DNA of 39,138 nt from Clostridia bacterium (GCA_017938205.1 JAGBCA010000040.1:1-39138), one strand, 5' to 3'. Shown: positions 15,591 through 23,315, numbered from the stretch's first letter. Notes: a model not told the origin generated them from the sequence alone. Translations and numbers: made by a program.

Positions 15591-15628
15591 TGCTATAATT
15601 GGCTCATAGCCAACATTTTTGGCATATA
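15591..15628 (+). promoter_or_regulatory. AbrB gene promoter with perfect TTGGCT/AGCCAA operator
   Basis: An extended -10, TGCTATAAT (15591-15599), is followed directly by the perfect inverted repeat TTGGCT-CAT-AGCCAA (15599-15613), which covers the expected start point, and by a half-site TTGGCATATA (15619-15628). These match the sites upstream of the XRE gene at 15168. Confidence 0.7.
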
Positions 15629-15649
15629 TAACAACAAGGAGAAGAAAAA

Positions 15650-15838
15650 ATGAAAAACGAAATGACACGTCAAGTAGATGTGCTTGGAAGAATCGTATTA
15701 CCAAAAAGCGCAAGAGAACATTATGGAATCCATGAAAATGATACGGTTGAAATCGAAGAAACGGCAGAAGGTATTCTGATCAAAAAAGCACCAACAAAAA
15801 ACGCAATAAAACAATTAAACAATAAAACTACACCATAA
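15650..15838 (+). CDS. AbrB/MazE/SpoVT-type small DNA-binding protein (pair 2)
   Basis: A 62-residue protein with the AbrB core TRQVDVLGRIVLPKSAREHY and V-E-I-x-E-T-x-EG-ILIKK, then a short Asn/Lys-rich tail. It has a strong AAGGAGAAG site. It lies 134 bases downstream of the XRE gene with its own promoter and operator, and is followed by a perfect terminator. It is a paralogue of the AbrB gene at 11074-11253. Role unknown; likely a partner or target of the adjacent XRE regulator. Confidence 0.88.
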   Translation: MKNEMTRQVDVLGRIVLPKSAREHYGIHENDTVEIEETAEGILIKKAPTKNAIKQLNNKTTP

Positions 15839-15845
15839 AAGATTT

Positions 15846-15902
15846 ATGCCCAAAGGCGCGACATTTTTAAAGATAAGAATCGCGCCTTTGGGCATATTTT
15901 TT
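15846..15902 (+). terminator. Rho-independent terminator after the AbrB gene
   Basis: A perfect 16-base-pair stem (15846-15861 with 15880-15895) and a T6 run (15897-15902). Confidence 0.93.
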
Positions 15903-15920
15903 GTGTTGAACCGATTTTTT

Positions 15921-15949
15921 TGCAAATATGAAAACAATCGTTTGCAAAC
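15921..15949 (-). repeat. Degenerate copy of the TGCAAAYAATYGTTT motif
   Basis: On the minus strand TGCAAACGATTGTTT differs at one position from the consensus, and a second TTTGCA lies just beyond it. It sits in the otherwise empty space between the AbrB terminator and the small ORF upstream of rnf. Confidence 0.45.
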
Positions 15950-16026
15950 AGACAAAGTTTTTGACCGTTATCATAAGGAACTTGATGCTCTTACACAATT
16001 ATAAGGATCTATGTGGTTTTACACTT

Positions 16027-16116
16027 TTATACATCTCCGGATGATCTTGTTCTTGCCTTCCCTTGCAAGAGAATAGGCCGCGCGGCCGTATGCAGGTGCG
16101 TTTCGGTTTTTAACAT
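16027..16116 (-). CDS. Possible 29-residue ORF (leader peptide, microprotein or gene remnant)
   Basis: An ATG at 16116 is preceded by AAGGAG at 7 bases and by a promoter, TTGTAA-N17-TAAAAT (16145-16173), so the expression signals are better than chance. The peptide begins MLKTETHLHTAARP, which resembles the first beta-strand of PHP-family hydrolases (TETHLHT), and ends after 29 residues. A shifted frame continues as YSLAREGKNKIIRRC, so this may be a broken gene. It is divergent from the rnf operon. Bases 15950-16026 hold nothing I recognise. Confidence 0.35.
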   Translation of the reverse strand: MLKTETHLHTAARPILLQGKARTRSSGDV

Positions 16117-16144
16117 CCCTTTTCTCCTTTTTATCTGTGTCATT

Positions 16145-16173
16145 ATTTTAACATAATTTTCTATTTCTTACAA
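16145..16173 (-). promoter_or_regulatory. Promoter upstream of the 29-residue ORF
   Basis: On the minus strand TTGTAA (16168-16173), 17 bases, TAAAAT (16145-16150), followed by AAGGAG about 20 bases later. Confidence 0.55.
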
Positions 16174-16283
16174 TCCCTCTCTTTCAAATTCTGTATTTTT
16201 GTGTTTTTTGCCCTATTTGTTAAAATCTTGTCAGAATAAACAAAACTTTACTTGCGATTTCCGACGAAAGTGTACAATTTGCC

Positions 16284-16312
16284 TTGACTTTCGCGCCGTT
16301 TTATGGTATATT
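16284..16312 (+). promoter_or_regulatory. Sigma-A promoter of the rnf operon
   Basis: TTGACT (16284-16289), 17 bases, TATATT (16307-16312). The leader to the rnfC ATG is about 85 bases and contains a 20-base palindrome. Confidence 0.8.
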
Positions 16313-16327
16313 TAATATGTTAACTGT

Positions 16328-16347
16328 ATATATTAAATTTAATATAT
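16328..16347. promoter_or_regulatory. 20-base perfect AT palindrome in the rnf leader
   Basis: The arms ATATATTAAA and TTTAATATAT are perfect complements. The position, about 10 bases downstream of the predicted start point, suits a repressor site. It does not match the Rex consensus. As RNA it would be a weak hairpin without GC pairs. Confidence 0.45.
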
Positions 16348-16402
16348 TACAGAAGTATCTTTTTCCTATTACGCCTTCCGGCAAGAAACGAAAGGAAATT
16401 CC

Positions 16403-17752
16403 ATGCCACTTTTCAAATTGGGCACGACCCACATTCCCCACAGAAAAAATACCGCAGACAGTATGCCCCTGCGCATGCCTCCTCCCGCCGAGGTTCTGAT
16501 CCCGATGGTTCAGCACATCGGTGCACCCGCCGCCCCGACCGTGAAGGAGGGCGACTTCGTGTATCTCGGCCAGAAGATCGGAGAGGCAGGCAGCTACGTC
16601 AGCGCACCGATCCATTCCTCGGTCTCCGGAACGGTGAAAAAGCTTGAGACCCTGATGCGCACGGACGGCAGGACCGTTCCCGCGATCCGCATTGCATCGG
16701 ACGGGCTGATGACGCCGGATCCCTCGATCACGGTTCCCGTACCGACCGATTTTGAAAGCTTCTCTGCCGCCGTGCGCGAGAGCGGTGCCGTTGGTCTCGG
16801 CGGCGCAGGCTTCCCCACGAGCGTGAAGCTGGATGCCGAAAAGAAGGGCCTGATCCGCACCGTTATCATCAACGGCGCAGAGTGCGAGCCCTACATTACC
16901 TCGGATACGCAGACGATGCTGAATGACGGCGCGGATATCTACGACGGTATGATGCTTCTCAAGCGCTTCATCAGCGCAGAGGAGTTTTTCATCGGTATTG
17001 AGAAAAACAAGCCGAAGTGCATCGAAAAGATGCGTATGCTCTTCGCGGAGGAGGAGAATGCCGACGTTTCCGTGGTTGCCCTTCCCTCCACCTATCCGCA
17101 GGGCGGAGAAAAGATCCTCATTTATAACCTCACGGGGCGCGAGGTGCCCGAGGGCAAGCTGCCCGCGGACGTTGGATGCCTCGTTCTGAACGTGACCACG
17201 CTGGCCTTTATCGGCCGCTATTTCCGCACGGGAATGCCCCTCGTGGAAAAATGCGTAACGGTGGACGGCTCCGCCGTGCTCCATCCGAAAAATCTGATCG
17301 TCCCGATCGGCACGCCGATCGATGCGGTATTTGAATATGCGGGCGGCGTTTCGGAGGATCTCGGCAAGGTGCTTTACGGCGGCCCCATGATGGGTCTTGC
17401 CATCTGCAAAACGAGCGATCCCATTCTCAAAACCACGAACGCGATCACGGCCCTCAAGGCCAAGGACGCGCTCCCCAAGCCCACAACCCCCTGCATCCAT
17501 TGCGGCCGCTGCGTTGCCGCCTGCCCGATGCGCCTCAATCCCACGCAGTTTTCCAAGGCTCTGCGCCTGCCTGCCGACGATATGATGGAGCTTTTGAAGA
17601 GCACGAAGCTCGGCCTTTGCATTGAGTGCGGCTGCTGCTCCTTCGTTTGCCCCGCGGGCAGACCTCTCGTGGAAAACAACCGCATTGCAAAAGCAAAATT
17701 CAAGGCACACCTTTCGGCAAATCCCGTTGCCGTAAAAAATCAGAAAGCATGA
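16403..17752 (+). CDS. rnfC: Rnf complex subunit C (NADH-binding, 4Fe-4S)
   Basis: A 449-residue peripheral subunit that carries the NAD/FMN site of the ferredoxin:NAD+ oxidoreductase. Landmarks are the N-terminal barrel-sandwich domain (residues 30-95), the Gly-rich loop GLGGAGFPTSVK near 132-143, NGAECEPY, and two 4Fe-4S motifs: CIHCGRCVAACP from Cys364 and CIECGCCSFVCP from Cys406. Length is normal for clostridial RnfC. AAAGGAAA precedes the ATG. It is the first gene of the operon, under the promoter at 16284-16312, and 13 bases upstream of rnfD. Confidence 0.96.
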   Translation: MPLFKLGTTHIPHRKNTADSMPLRMPPPAEVLIPMVQHIGAPAAPTVKEGDFVYLGQKIGEAGSYVSAPIHSSVSGTVKKLETLMRTDGRTVPAIRIASDGLMTPDPSITVPVPTDFESFSAAVRESGAVGLGGAGFPTSVKLDAEKKGLIRTVIINGAECEPYITSDTQTMLNDGADIYDGMMLLKRFISAEEFFIGIEKNKPKCIEKMRMLFAEEENADVSVVALPSTYPQGGEKILIYNLTGREVPEGKLPADVGCLVLNVTTLAFIGRYFRTGMPLVEKCVTVDGSAVLHPKNLIVPIGTPIDAVFEYAGGVSEDLGKVLYGGPMMGLAICKTSDPILKTTNAITALKAKDALPKPTTPCIHCGRCVAACPMRLNPTQFSKALRLPADDMMELLKSTKLGLCIECGCCSFVCPAGRPLVENNRIAKAKFKAHLSANPVAVKNQKA

Positions 17753-17765
17753 GGAGGAAAGACAA

Positions 17766-18737
17766 ATGAATAAGCTGATCGTATCCTCCTCTCCCCATAT
17801 CCGCTCGTCCCTGACCACACAGCGCATCATGCTGGACGTGCTGATCGCCCTGCTGCCGACAACGGTAGCATCGATCGTTCTCTTCCGCCTGAAGGCGCTT
17901 TGGCTGATCCTCACCTGCTGTCTGACCGCGCTTGCCACGGAAGCACTCTTCCAGCTGATCGCAAAGCGTGAGCAGACCATCACGGACGGCTCCGCTCTCG
18001 TAACGGGACTTCTGCTTGCGCTGAGCCTGCACGCCAACGTGCCTCTCTGGCAGGCGGCCGTGGGAACGGCGTTCGCCATCGCGGTCGTGAAGCTCTGCTT
18101 CGGCGGCCTCGGCAAAAACTTTGCCAACCCCGCGCTCACGGGCCGTATCTTTATGCTGATCGCCTTTGCCGAAGCAGCGGGCGGCGCATATTCGCACAAA
18201 ACCGTTCTGAACAACTCCGCCTCGGTCATCGAGACCATGGCAACCCCCCTCAACAAGATCAATGAAGCAAGTGCAAAGTATCTGCCCCCTCTGAAGGATA
18301 TGTTCCTCGGCACGGGCAACTGCGGCGGCGCGATCGGCGAGGTCTGCTCGCTGGCTCTGCTCATCGGCTTTGCATATCTTATGATCCGCCGCGTGATCTC
18401 CTGGCACACCCCCGTAACGGTCGTGGGAACGGTATTCGTTCTTTCCTGGATCCTGACAGGGCGCATCGATTTCGCGCTCTACCACGTGCTTGGCGGCGGC
18501 CTTCTTCTCGCCGCGATCTTCATGGCGACCGACTACGTGACCACACCCATCAATAAGACGGGCAAGCTCGTGTTCGGCTTCGGCTGCGGTCTGATCACCG
18601 TTCTGATCCGCTTCTTCGGTGCATACCCTGAGGGTATTTCCTTCGCGATCCTCTTTATGAACATTCTGACGCCTTATATTGAAAAATGGACGGCGGCGCG
18701 CCCGCTCGGCGCGAAAAAGGGAGGTGCAAAGAAATGA
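17766..18737 (+). CDS. rnfD: Rnf complex subunit D (membrane flavoprotein)
   Basis: A 323-residue membrane subunit with about nine to ten helices. It starts with SSSPHIRSSLTTQRIMLDV, the usual RnfD/NqrB opening. DGSALVTGLLLAL, KNFANPALTGRIF and FMATDYVTTPIN are conserved blocks. Thr160 in MATPL fits the covalent FMN attachment site. The ribosome binding site is AGGAGGAAAG. Its stop overlaps the rnfG start as ATGA. Confidence 0.95.
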   Translation: MNKLIVSSSPHIRSSLTTQRIMLDVLIALLPTTVASIVLFRLKALWLILTCCLTALATEALFQLIAKREQTITDGSALVTGLLLALSLHANVPLWQAAVGTAFAIAVVKLCFGGLGKNFANPALTGRIFMLIAFAEAAGGAYSHKTVLNNSASVIETMATPLNKINEASAKYLPPLKDMFLGTGNCGGAIGEVCSLALLIGFAYLMIRRVISWHTPVTVVGTVFVLSWILTGRIDFALYHVLGGGLLLAAIFMATDYVTTPINKTGKLVFGFGCGLITVLIRFFGAYPEGISFAILFMNILTPYIEKWTAARPLGAKKGGAKK

Positions 18738-19270
18738 AAAACAAAACGCTTGCACTTCTGAAGCCCGCCATCGTGCTGACCGTGATCTGCATCGTCAGCG
18801 CCGCGCTTCTTGCGGTGGTAAATAAATTCGCCGCCCCCTTGATCGAAAAGGCGGAGCACGATAAGCAGATGGCCACGCTCGGCGTGGTTCTCCCCGAGGC
18901 CGAGGGCTTTGAGGAGCTCAAAATCGAAAACGCTCCGAAAACCGTGAAAAAGGTTTATAAGGAAACGAGCGGAAAGGGCTATGCCCTTCTGATGACCGCG
19001 GAGAGCGGCTATCACACGCTGGAGTTTTCGCTCGGCATCGATGCCGAGGGCAAGATCGCAGGCCTGAAAATGACCTCCACCTTCCATTCCGGCGGTGACA
19101 GCGGTCTCGGCAGCGCTCTGCCCACCTTCCTCGACTCCTACAAGGGTGTCGGTGAAGATCTTGAGGGAAGCGTGGATAAGGTCACCAATGCGACCAGATC
19201 CTCTGCCGCCATTCGCTCTGCCATGGCGGACGCCTTCAAGCTCGTTGAAGATCTGAAAGGAGGCGCGTAA
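18734..19270 (+). CDS. rnfG: Rnf complex subunit G (covalent FMN protein)
   Basis: A 178-residue subunit with one N-terminal membrane helix (residues 11-30) and an FMN-binding domain outside. The flavinylation motif is TNATRSSAA with Thr154 as the FMN acceptor (S/T-x-A-T family pattern), so an ApbE flavin transferase is needed and must lie elsewhere. The ATG at 18734 overlaps the rnfD stop and has GGGAGG upstream. RnfE follows after two bases. Confidence 0.94.
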   Translation: MKNKTLALLKPAIVLTVICIVSAALLAVVNKFAAPLIEKAEHDKQMATLGVVLPEAEGFEELKIENAPKTVKKVYKETSGKGYALLMTAESGYHTLEFSLGIDAEGKIAGLKMTSTFHSGGDSGLGSALPTFLDSYKGVGEDLEGSVDKVTNATRSSAAIRSAMADAFKLVEDLKGGA

Positions 19271-19272
19271 GG

Positions 19273-20013
19273 ATGAAAAACAATAAAATGATGATCTTTT
19301 TGCGTGGCCTCATTCTTGAAAATCCCGTGCTCGTTCTGGTGCTCGGCACCTGTCCCACCCTTGCGCAGACCACGAGCGTGATCGGCGCACTCGGCATGGG
19401 CATTGCCGCAACGCTGGTGCTGATCGGCTCCAATGTGGTGATCTCTGCCCTGCGCAGGCTGATCCCCGACATCGTGCGCATTCCCTGCTATATCGTTATC
19501 ATCGCCACCTTCGTAACGGTGGTACAGCTTCTGATGCACGCCTATCTGCCCGATCTTTACGAAATGATGGGTGTTTATCTCGCCCTGATCGTCGTGAACT
19601 GCATCATTCTCGGCCGCGCCGAGATGTTTGCAAGAAAGAACGGCGTTTTAGACTCGGCGGTGGACGGCCTCGGCATGGGCCTTGGCTTCCTGCTTGCCCT
19701 GCTTTGCATGGCAACCGTCCGCGAGGTGCTCGGTGCGGGCACGTTTGCGGGACTTGCCGTTCCCTTCTTTAAAACCTATCATATCCCGATCCTCACGAAG
19801 GCCCCCGGCGGCTTCCTCGTGTTCGGTATCCTGATCGCGATCATGAACAAGATCAAGGAAAAGGATGGCGGCGTGAAGCGCAAGTCCTTCTCCTGCGAGG
19901 GCTGCCCCTCTGCGGCGCATTGCAAAAAGGCCTCCTGCCCCGAAATGATCGATATGCACACGCAGCTCGCAAACGATAACACCGCAAAGGAGGAAACCGA
20001 AAATGACGCTTAA
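19273..20013 (+). CDS. rnfE: Rnf complex subunit E with Cys-rich C-terminal tail
   Basis: A 246-residue membrane subunit with about six helices (residues 1-195). Cys27 in GTCPTLAQT and Cys110 in VVNCIILGR are the half-sites that, with those of RnfA, hold the intramembrane Fe-S cluster. After the last helix there is a soluble tail of about 50 residues, with cysteines at 208, 211, 217 and 222 (CEGCPSAAHCKKASCPE) and an acidic end. The tail makes this protein longer than E. coli RsxE. AAAGGAGG lies 9 bases before the ATG. It overlaps rnfA by 11 bases. Confidence 0.94.
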   Translation: MKNNKMMIFLRGLILENPVLVLVLGTCPTLAQTTSVIGALGMGIAATLVLIGSNVVISALRRLIPDIVRIPCYIVIIATFVTVVQLLMHAYLPDLYEMMGVYLALIVVNCIILGRAEMFARKNGVLDSAVDGLGMGLGFLLALLCMATVREVLGAGTFAGLAVPFFKTYHIPILTKAPGGFLVFGILIAIMNKIKEKDGGVKRKSFSCEGCPSAAHCKKASCPEMIDMHTQLANDNTAKEETENDA

Positions 20014-20596
20014 ATCCCTGATCCTCATTCTGATGAGTGGCGTTCTGGTCAACAACTACGTGCTTCAGCGCTTCCTCGGTATCTGCCCCTTCCTCGGTGT
20101 TTCCAAGAAGTTTCAGCAGGCCTCGGGCATGGGCATCGCAGTTACCTTCGTTATGCTTTGTGCCACGGCAGTGACCTGGCCGATCCAGACCTATATCCTG
20201 GGCGAAAAGCTTGCATATTTGCAAACAATCGTTTTCATTTTGGTAATAGCCGCGCTCGTGCAGTTTGTAGAGCTGGTGCTGAAAAAGTTCATCCCCGCTC
20301 TGCACGCATCGCTCGGTGTGTACCTTCCTCTGATCACAACGAACTGCGCCGTTTTAGGCGTTACCATCAACAACATCACGGACGGCTACAATTTTCTTGA
20401 GTCTATGGTATCCTCGCTCGGCGTGGGACTCGGATTTTTGCTTGCCATGGTGCTCTTCGCGGGCGTGCGCTCGAAGATCGACAATTCCGCGCCCCCGAAA
20501 TGCCTGCAGGGCTTGCCCGTCACGCTGATCGCGGCCGCCATCGTCTCCCTTTCCTTCTACGGATTTGCGGGCGTGGTGGAAAATCTCTTGAAGTGA
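20003..20596 (+). CDS. rnfA: Rnf complex subunit A
   Basis: A 197-residue membrane subunit with six helices, homologous to RnfE in inverted topology. Cys28 in GICPFLGVSKK and Cys115 in TTNCAVLGV are the cluster ligands. The sequence MSGVLVNNYVLQRFLGICPF is highly typical. The ribosome binding site GGAGGAAA lies inside the rnfE end. The codons for LQTIV at 20218-20237 form an exact copy of the motif TGCAAACAATCGTTT that also occurs in non-coding places in this window. Confidence 0.95.
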   Translation: MTLKSLILILMSGVLVNNYVLQRFLGICPFLGVSKKFQQASGMGIAVTFVMLCATAVTWPIQTYILGEKLAYLQTIVFILVIAALVQFVELVLKKFIPALHASLGVYLPLITTNCAVLGVTINNITDGYNFLESMVSSLGVGLGFLLAMVLFAGVRSKIDNSAPPKCLQGLPVTLIAAAIVSLSFYGFAGVVENLLK

Positions 20597-20606
20597 GGTG
20601 GAATGA

Positions 20607-21431
20607 ATGCTTGATATTTTAATTCCCCTTTTGATACTTTCGGGCGTTGGCCTTCTCTGCTCGGCGCTTCTCGTTGTGGCGGCAAAATATTTCTCCACCG
20701 AGGAAAACGAGCAGCAGGCCGCCCTGCGCGAATGCCTCCCGGGTGCCAACTGCGGCGCCTGCGGCTACAGCGGCTGTGACGGCTATGCAAAGGCACTCGC
20801 TGACGGCGAGACCGAAAAAACCAACCTCTGCGTTCCCGGCGGCGATAAAACCGCGCGGGAGCTTGCCGAGATCCTCGGTACGGAGGCTGAGGACGTCGTG
20901 GAGCTCGTTGCCTACGTTGCCTGCGGCGGCACCTGTGACGCCTCGGGAAGAAAATACGATTATCGCGGAACGCCCTCCTGCGTTTCGGCAAGCGCCGCCT
21001 TTAACGGCGACCGCTTCTGCTCCTTTGCCTGCCTCGGCTACGGCGACTGCATGAAGGTCTGCCCCAGAGGCGCCATTTCCATTGAGGGCGGTATTGCAAG
21101 GATCGAATCCTCGAAGTGCATCGGCTGCGGCCTTTGCGCAAAGACCTGCCCCCACGGCATTATCCATCTTGTGAAGGACACAACGCGCGTTGTTGTGAAG
21201 TGCTCGAACAAGGACAAGGGCGCAGAGGTAAGAAAGATCTGTAAGAGCGGCTGTATCGGCTGCGGCAAGTGCGAGAAGAACTGCCCCTCCGGCGCTATCA
21301 CCGTGAAGGACAATCTCGCAACGATCGATTACGAAAAATGCACCGCCTGCGGCCTTTGCGTGGAGGTTTGCCCCGTGCATTGTCTGGAGGAAGGAAGCTT
21401 TCTCTGCGGAAGCCGCTTTTCCGTGGAATAA
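20607..21431 (+). CDS. rnfB: Rnf complex subunit B (multi-cluster ferredoxin subunit)
   Basis: A 274-residue subunit, the likely entry point for electrons from reduced ferredoxin. It has one N-terminal membrane helix (3-26), a 4Fe-4S domain with Cys43, Cys49, Cys52 and Cys57 plus Cys75, then a ferredoxin-like part with motifs starting at Cys138, Cys171 (CIGCGLCAKTCP), Cys216 (CIGCGKCEKNCP) and Cys245 (CTACGLCVEVCP). This is the extended clostridial form, with more clusters than the E. coli protein. The second of two overlapping ATGs is used; the first meets a stop at once. GAGGTGG precedes it by 5 bases. Confidence 0.95.
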   Translation: MLDILIPLLILSGVGLLCSALLVVAAKYFSTEENEQQAALRECLPGANCGACGYSGCDGYAKALADGETEKTNLCVPGGDKTARELAEILGTEAEDVVELVAYVACGGTCDASGRKYDYRGTPSCVSASAAFNGDRFCSFACLGYGDCMKVCPRGAISIEGGIARIESSKCIGCGLCAKTCPHGIIHLVKDTTRVVVKCSNKDKGAEVRKICKSGCIGCGKCEKNCPSGAITVKDNLATIDYEKCTACGLCVEVCPVHCLEEGSFLCGSRFSVE

Positions 21432-21443
21432 CCAAATTACATC

Positions 21444-21785
21444 ATGAAAAACGAAACGAAGATGCGCACGCGCCGTGACCTGATCCTTATTCTCTCTTTG
21501 CTCGCCATCGGCCTTTTGCTTTTTCTCCTTCTGCGCCTCACGGCAAGGGAGGGGGAGCGCGTGGCGGTGATTCTCGAAAACACCACGGTGGCGGAATATC
21601 CCCTCAACGTGGACGGAGAGTTCCCTCTCCTCGGAGGAAAAAACACCCTCGTGATCGAAAACGGAGAGGCATATATAAAGGACAGCCAATGTCCCGACCA
21701 CACCTGTGAGCGGACGGGGCGCATATCCAAGGTGCGTGAGCGCATCGTTTGTTTGCCACATAGGTTGACCGTCAAAGTTGTTTGA
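21444..21785 (+). CDS. NusG-domain-II membrane-anchored protein of the rnf operon
   Basis: A 113-residue protein with one membrane helix (about 13-32) and an external NusG-domain-II fold containing SQCPDHTCERTGRI and ERIVCLPHRL, that is, C-x4-C and C-x2-H. This family usually sits beside rnf or FMN-related genes in Clostridia, but its role is not established; the conserved Cys/His suggests metal or thiol chemistry. It follows rnfB after 12 bases. No clear ribosome binding site precedes the ATG at 21444; translation may be coupled, or start at the ATG at 21462. Confidence 0.88.
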   Translation: MKNETKMRTRRDLILILSLLAIGLLLFLLLRLTAREGERVAVILENTTVAEYPLNVDGEFPLLGGKNTLVIENGEAYIKDSQCPDHTCERTGRISKVRERIVCLPHRLTVKVV

Positions 21786-21789
21786 AAAC

Positions 21790-21832
21790 AAAGGGGCTGC
21801 CTCAAATTCTCGTTTGAGTCGGCCTCTTTCAT
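21790..21832 (+). terminator. Hairpin terminator within the rnf operon, before the Gx transporter gene
   Basis: A 17-base stem with two G-U pairs and one mismatch (21790-21806 with 21813-21829), TTCTCG loop, weak T-rich tail. It may attenuate rather than end transcription. Confidence 0.6.
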
Positions 21833-21857
21833 TTAAAATCAGGAAAGGAGAAAAGGC

Positions 21858-22364
21858 ATGAAAAACAGCACGCGGCTTCGCCGCATGACAACGCTTTCTC
21901 TCCTTTTTGCTTTGGCAATGATCTTTTCCTTTGTGGAGAGCCGCTTGCCGACCTTTATCCCGATCCCCGGCGTGAAGCTCGGGCTTTGCAACGTGGTCAT
22001 TATCTTCACGCTGCTATCTCTCGGCGCACCGTCTGCCATTGCCGTTTCGCTTCTTCGCGTGCTTCTCTCTTCGATCCTTTTCGGCAACGCGGCCGCCTTT
22101 TTCTATAGCCTTGCGGGCGCGATCCTCTCACTTGCCGTGATGATCCTTTCGAAGCATTTTCGCCTCTTCTCGGCCGTTGGCATCAGCGTGCTCGGCGGCG
22201 TGATGCACAACATCGGCCAGCTTCTGATGGCGTGGATCCTTCTCGGCACGGCGGGCGTGATGTACTATCTGCCCGTGCTCCTGATCGCAGGCACGGTGGC
22301 AGGTGCGCTGATCGGCCTTCTCGCCGCCTATCTTTCAAAGCGCGCCGAGAGCTTGAAATTATAA
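21858..22364 (+). CDS. Gx transporter family membrane protein (HepS-I-like)
   Basis: A 168-residue protein with about five membrane helices and the pattern FVESRLPTFIPIPGVKLGLCN, IFTLLSLG and HNIGQLLMAW. It belongs to the group annotated as Gx transporter or heptaprenyl diphosphate synthase component I, which in many Clostridia follows rnf and NusG-II genes and resembles ECF S-components. A role in uptake of a quinone, flavin or prenyl precursor has been proposed but not shown. The ribosome binding site is AAAGGAG. A strong terminator follows. Confidence 0.88.
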   Translation: MKNSTRLRRMTTLSLLFALAMIFSFVESRLPTFIPIPGVKLGLCNVVIIFTLLSLGAPSAIAVSLLRVLLSSILFGNAAAFFYSLAGAILSLAVMILSKHFRLFSAVGISVLGGVMHNIGQLLMAWILLGTAGVMYYLPVLLIAGTVAGALIGLLAAYLSKRAESLKL

Positions 22365-22401
22365 CCTTACCCTTGCCGCGCTTTCGCAAAAAGAACGAAG
22401 C

Positions 22402-22440
22402 AAAATGCGCCCTTTCGCATTTTTTAGGGCGCATTTTTTG
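22402..22440 (+). terminator. Rho-independent terminator after the Gx transporter gene
   Basis: A 12-base-pair stem (22402-22413 with 22426-22437), GC-rich in the centre, with a T6 tail. Confidence 0.9.
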
Positions 22441-22447
22441 TTTTTTA

Positions 22448-22476
22448 TTGACATACCGAGAAAAGCATGATATCAT
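22448..22476 (+). promoter_or_regulatory. Sigma-A promoter of the SDR operon
   Basis: TTGACA (22448-22453), 17 bases, TATCAT (22471-22476). AAAAGGAG and the ATG follow within about 35 bases. Confidence 0.85.
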
Positions 22477-22508
22477 AAATACATATAATTATAAAAGGAG
22501 AAACCAAC

Positions 22509-23315
22509 ATGAGCATTGCACTGATCACGGGCGCATCCAGCGGCATCGGCCGCGAATTTGCAAGGCAATTAAAGGAGCGCGGCGATATAGAAGAGTTCTG
22601 GCTGATCGCAAGAAGAAGGGAGCGCATGGAGGTGCTGGCCGAGGAGCTCGGCATTCGCGCGCGCATCATCTGTGCCGACCTTTGCACCGAGGAGGGCATC
22701 TGCGCCGTGCGCACGGCGTTAGAAAGCGAAAGGCCTCAGATCCGCGTACTGATCAACGCAGCGGGATTCGGCCGCTTCGGCGCACACGATCAGATCTCCG
22801 AGCGTGACACGGTTCGTATGATCGACCTCAACGTCAAGGCCCTCGTTTTGATCACGCACATGGCTCTGCCCTATATGGAAAAAGGCGGCCGCATCATCGA
22901 GATGGGAAGCGGCTCCTGCTTTACACCTCTGCCAAACTTCAACGTGTACGCATCCTCCAAGGCCTTCGTTCTGCATTATACCAAGGCTCTGCAATACGAG
23001 ATCAAAAAATACGGTGTACGCGCCACGGCCTTCTGCCCCGGCTACGTGCATACCGAGTTTTTGGATGCGGCAGGCACGGATAAGGCCGTCAACCGCCCGA
23101 AGAAAACGAAGCCCCTGCTCTCGGTGGAAAAGGTGGTGCGCGGCTGTTTGCGCGCCTCGGAGAAGGGGCGCACCATGTATGTGACGAATTGGTACACGAA
23201 GATGCAGCATGTGCTCTTCAAGCTCCTGCCCGATCGCATTCTCACCACGCTCTGGATGGGGATGCAGATCGAGGCAGACACAGAGAAAGTGAGCGAAAAT
23301 GAAAACAAAGATTGA
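22509..23315 (+). CDS. Short-chain dehydrogenase/reductase
   Basis: A 268-residue classical SDR. The NADP/NAD-binding TGASSGIG is at residues 7-14, with IARRRER at the end of strand two suggesting NADP preference. NAAGFG follows, and the catalytic set is Ser in MGSGS and YASSK. The C-terminus (about 215-245) is hydrophobic and basic, like DltE-type or YqjQ-type SDRs; the substrate is unknown. It is the first of five closely spaced genes, and its last 17 bases overlap the flavin reductase-like gene, so translation is probably coupled. Confidence 0.9.
   Translation: MSIALITGASSGIGREFARQLKERGDIEEFWLIARRRERMEVLAEELGIRARIICADLCTEEGICAVRTALESERPQIRVLINAAGFGRFGAHDQISERDTVRMIDLNVKALVLITHMALPYMEKGGRIIEMGSGSCFTPLPNFNVYASSKAFVLHYTKALQYEIKKYGVRATAFCPGYVHTEFLDAAGTDKAVNRPKKTKPLLSVEKVVRGCLRASEKGRTMYVTNWYTKMQHVLFKLLPDRILTTLWMGMQIEADTEKVSENENKD

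Noticed and set aside
16301-18466. Long minus-strand open frame of 721 codons opposite rnfC and rnfD
   Set aside because: It is a mirror of GC-rich codon use in rnf, has low-complexity His/Arg/Gly-rich translation and no ribosome binding site; rnfC and rnfD are certain.
21790-21832. Riboswitch before the Gx transporter gene
   Set aside because: A single simple hairpin without a recognisable aptamer; treated as terminator or attenuator.
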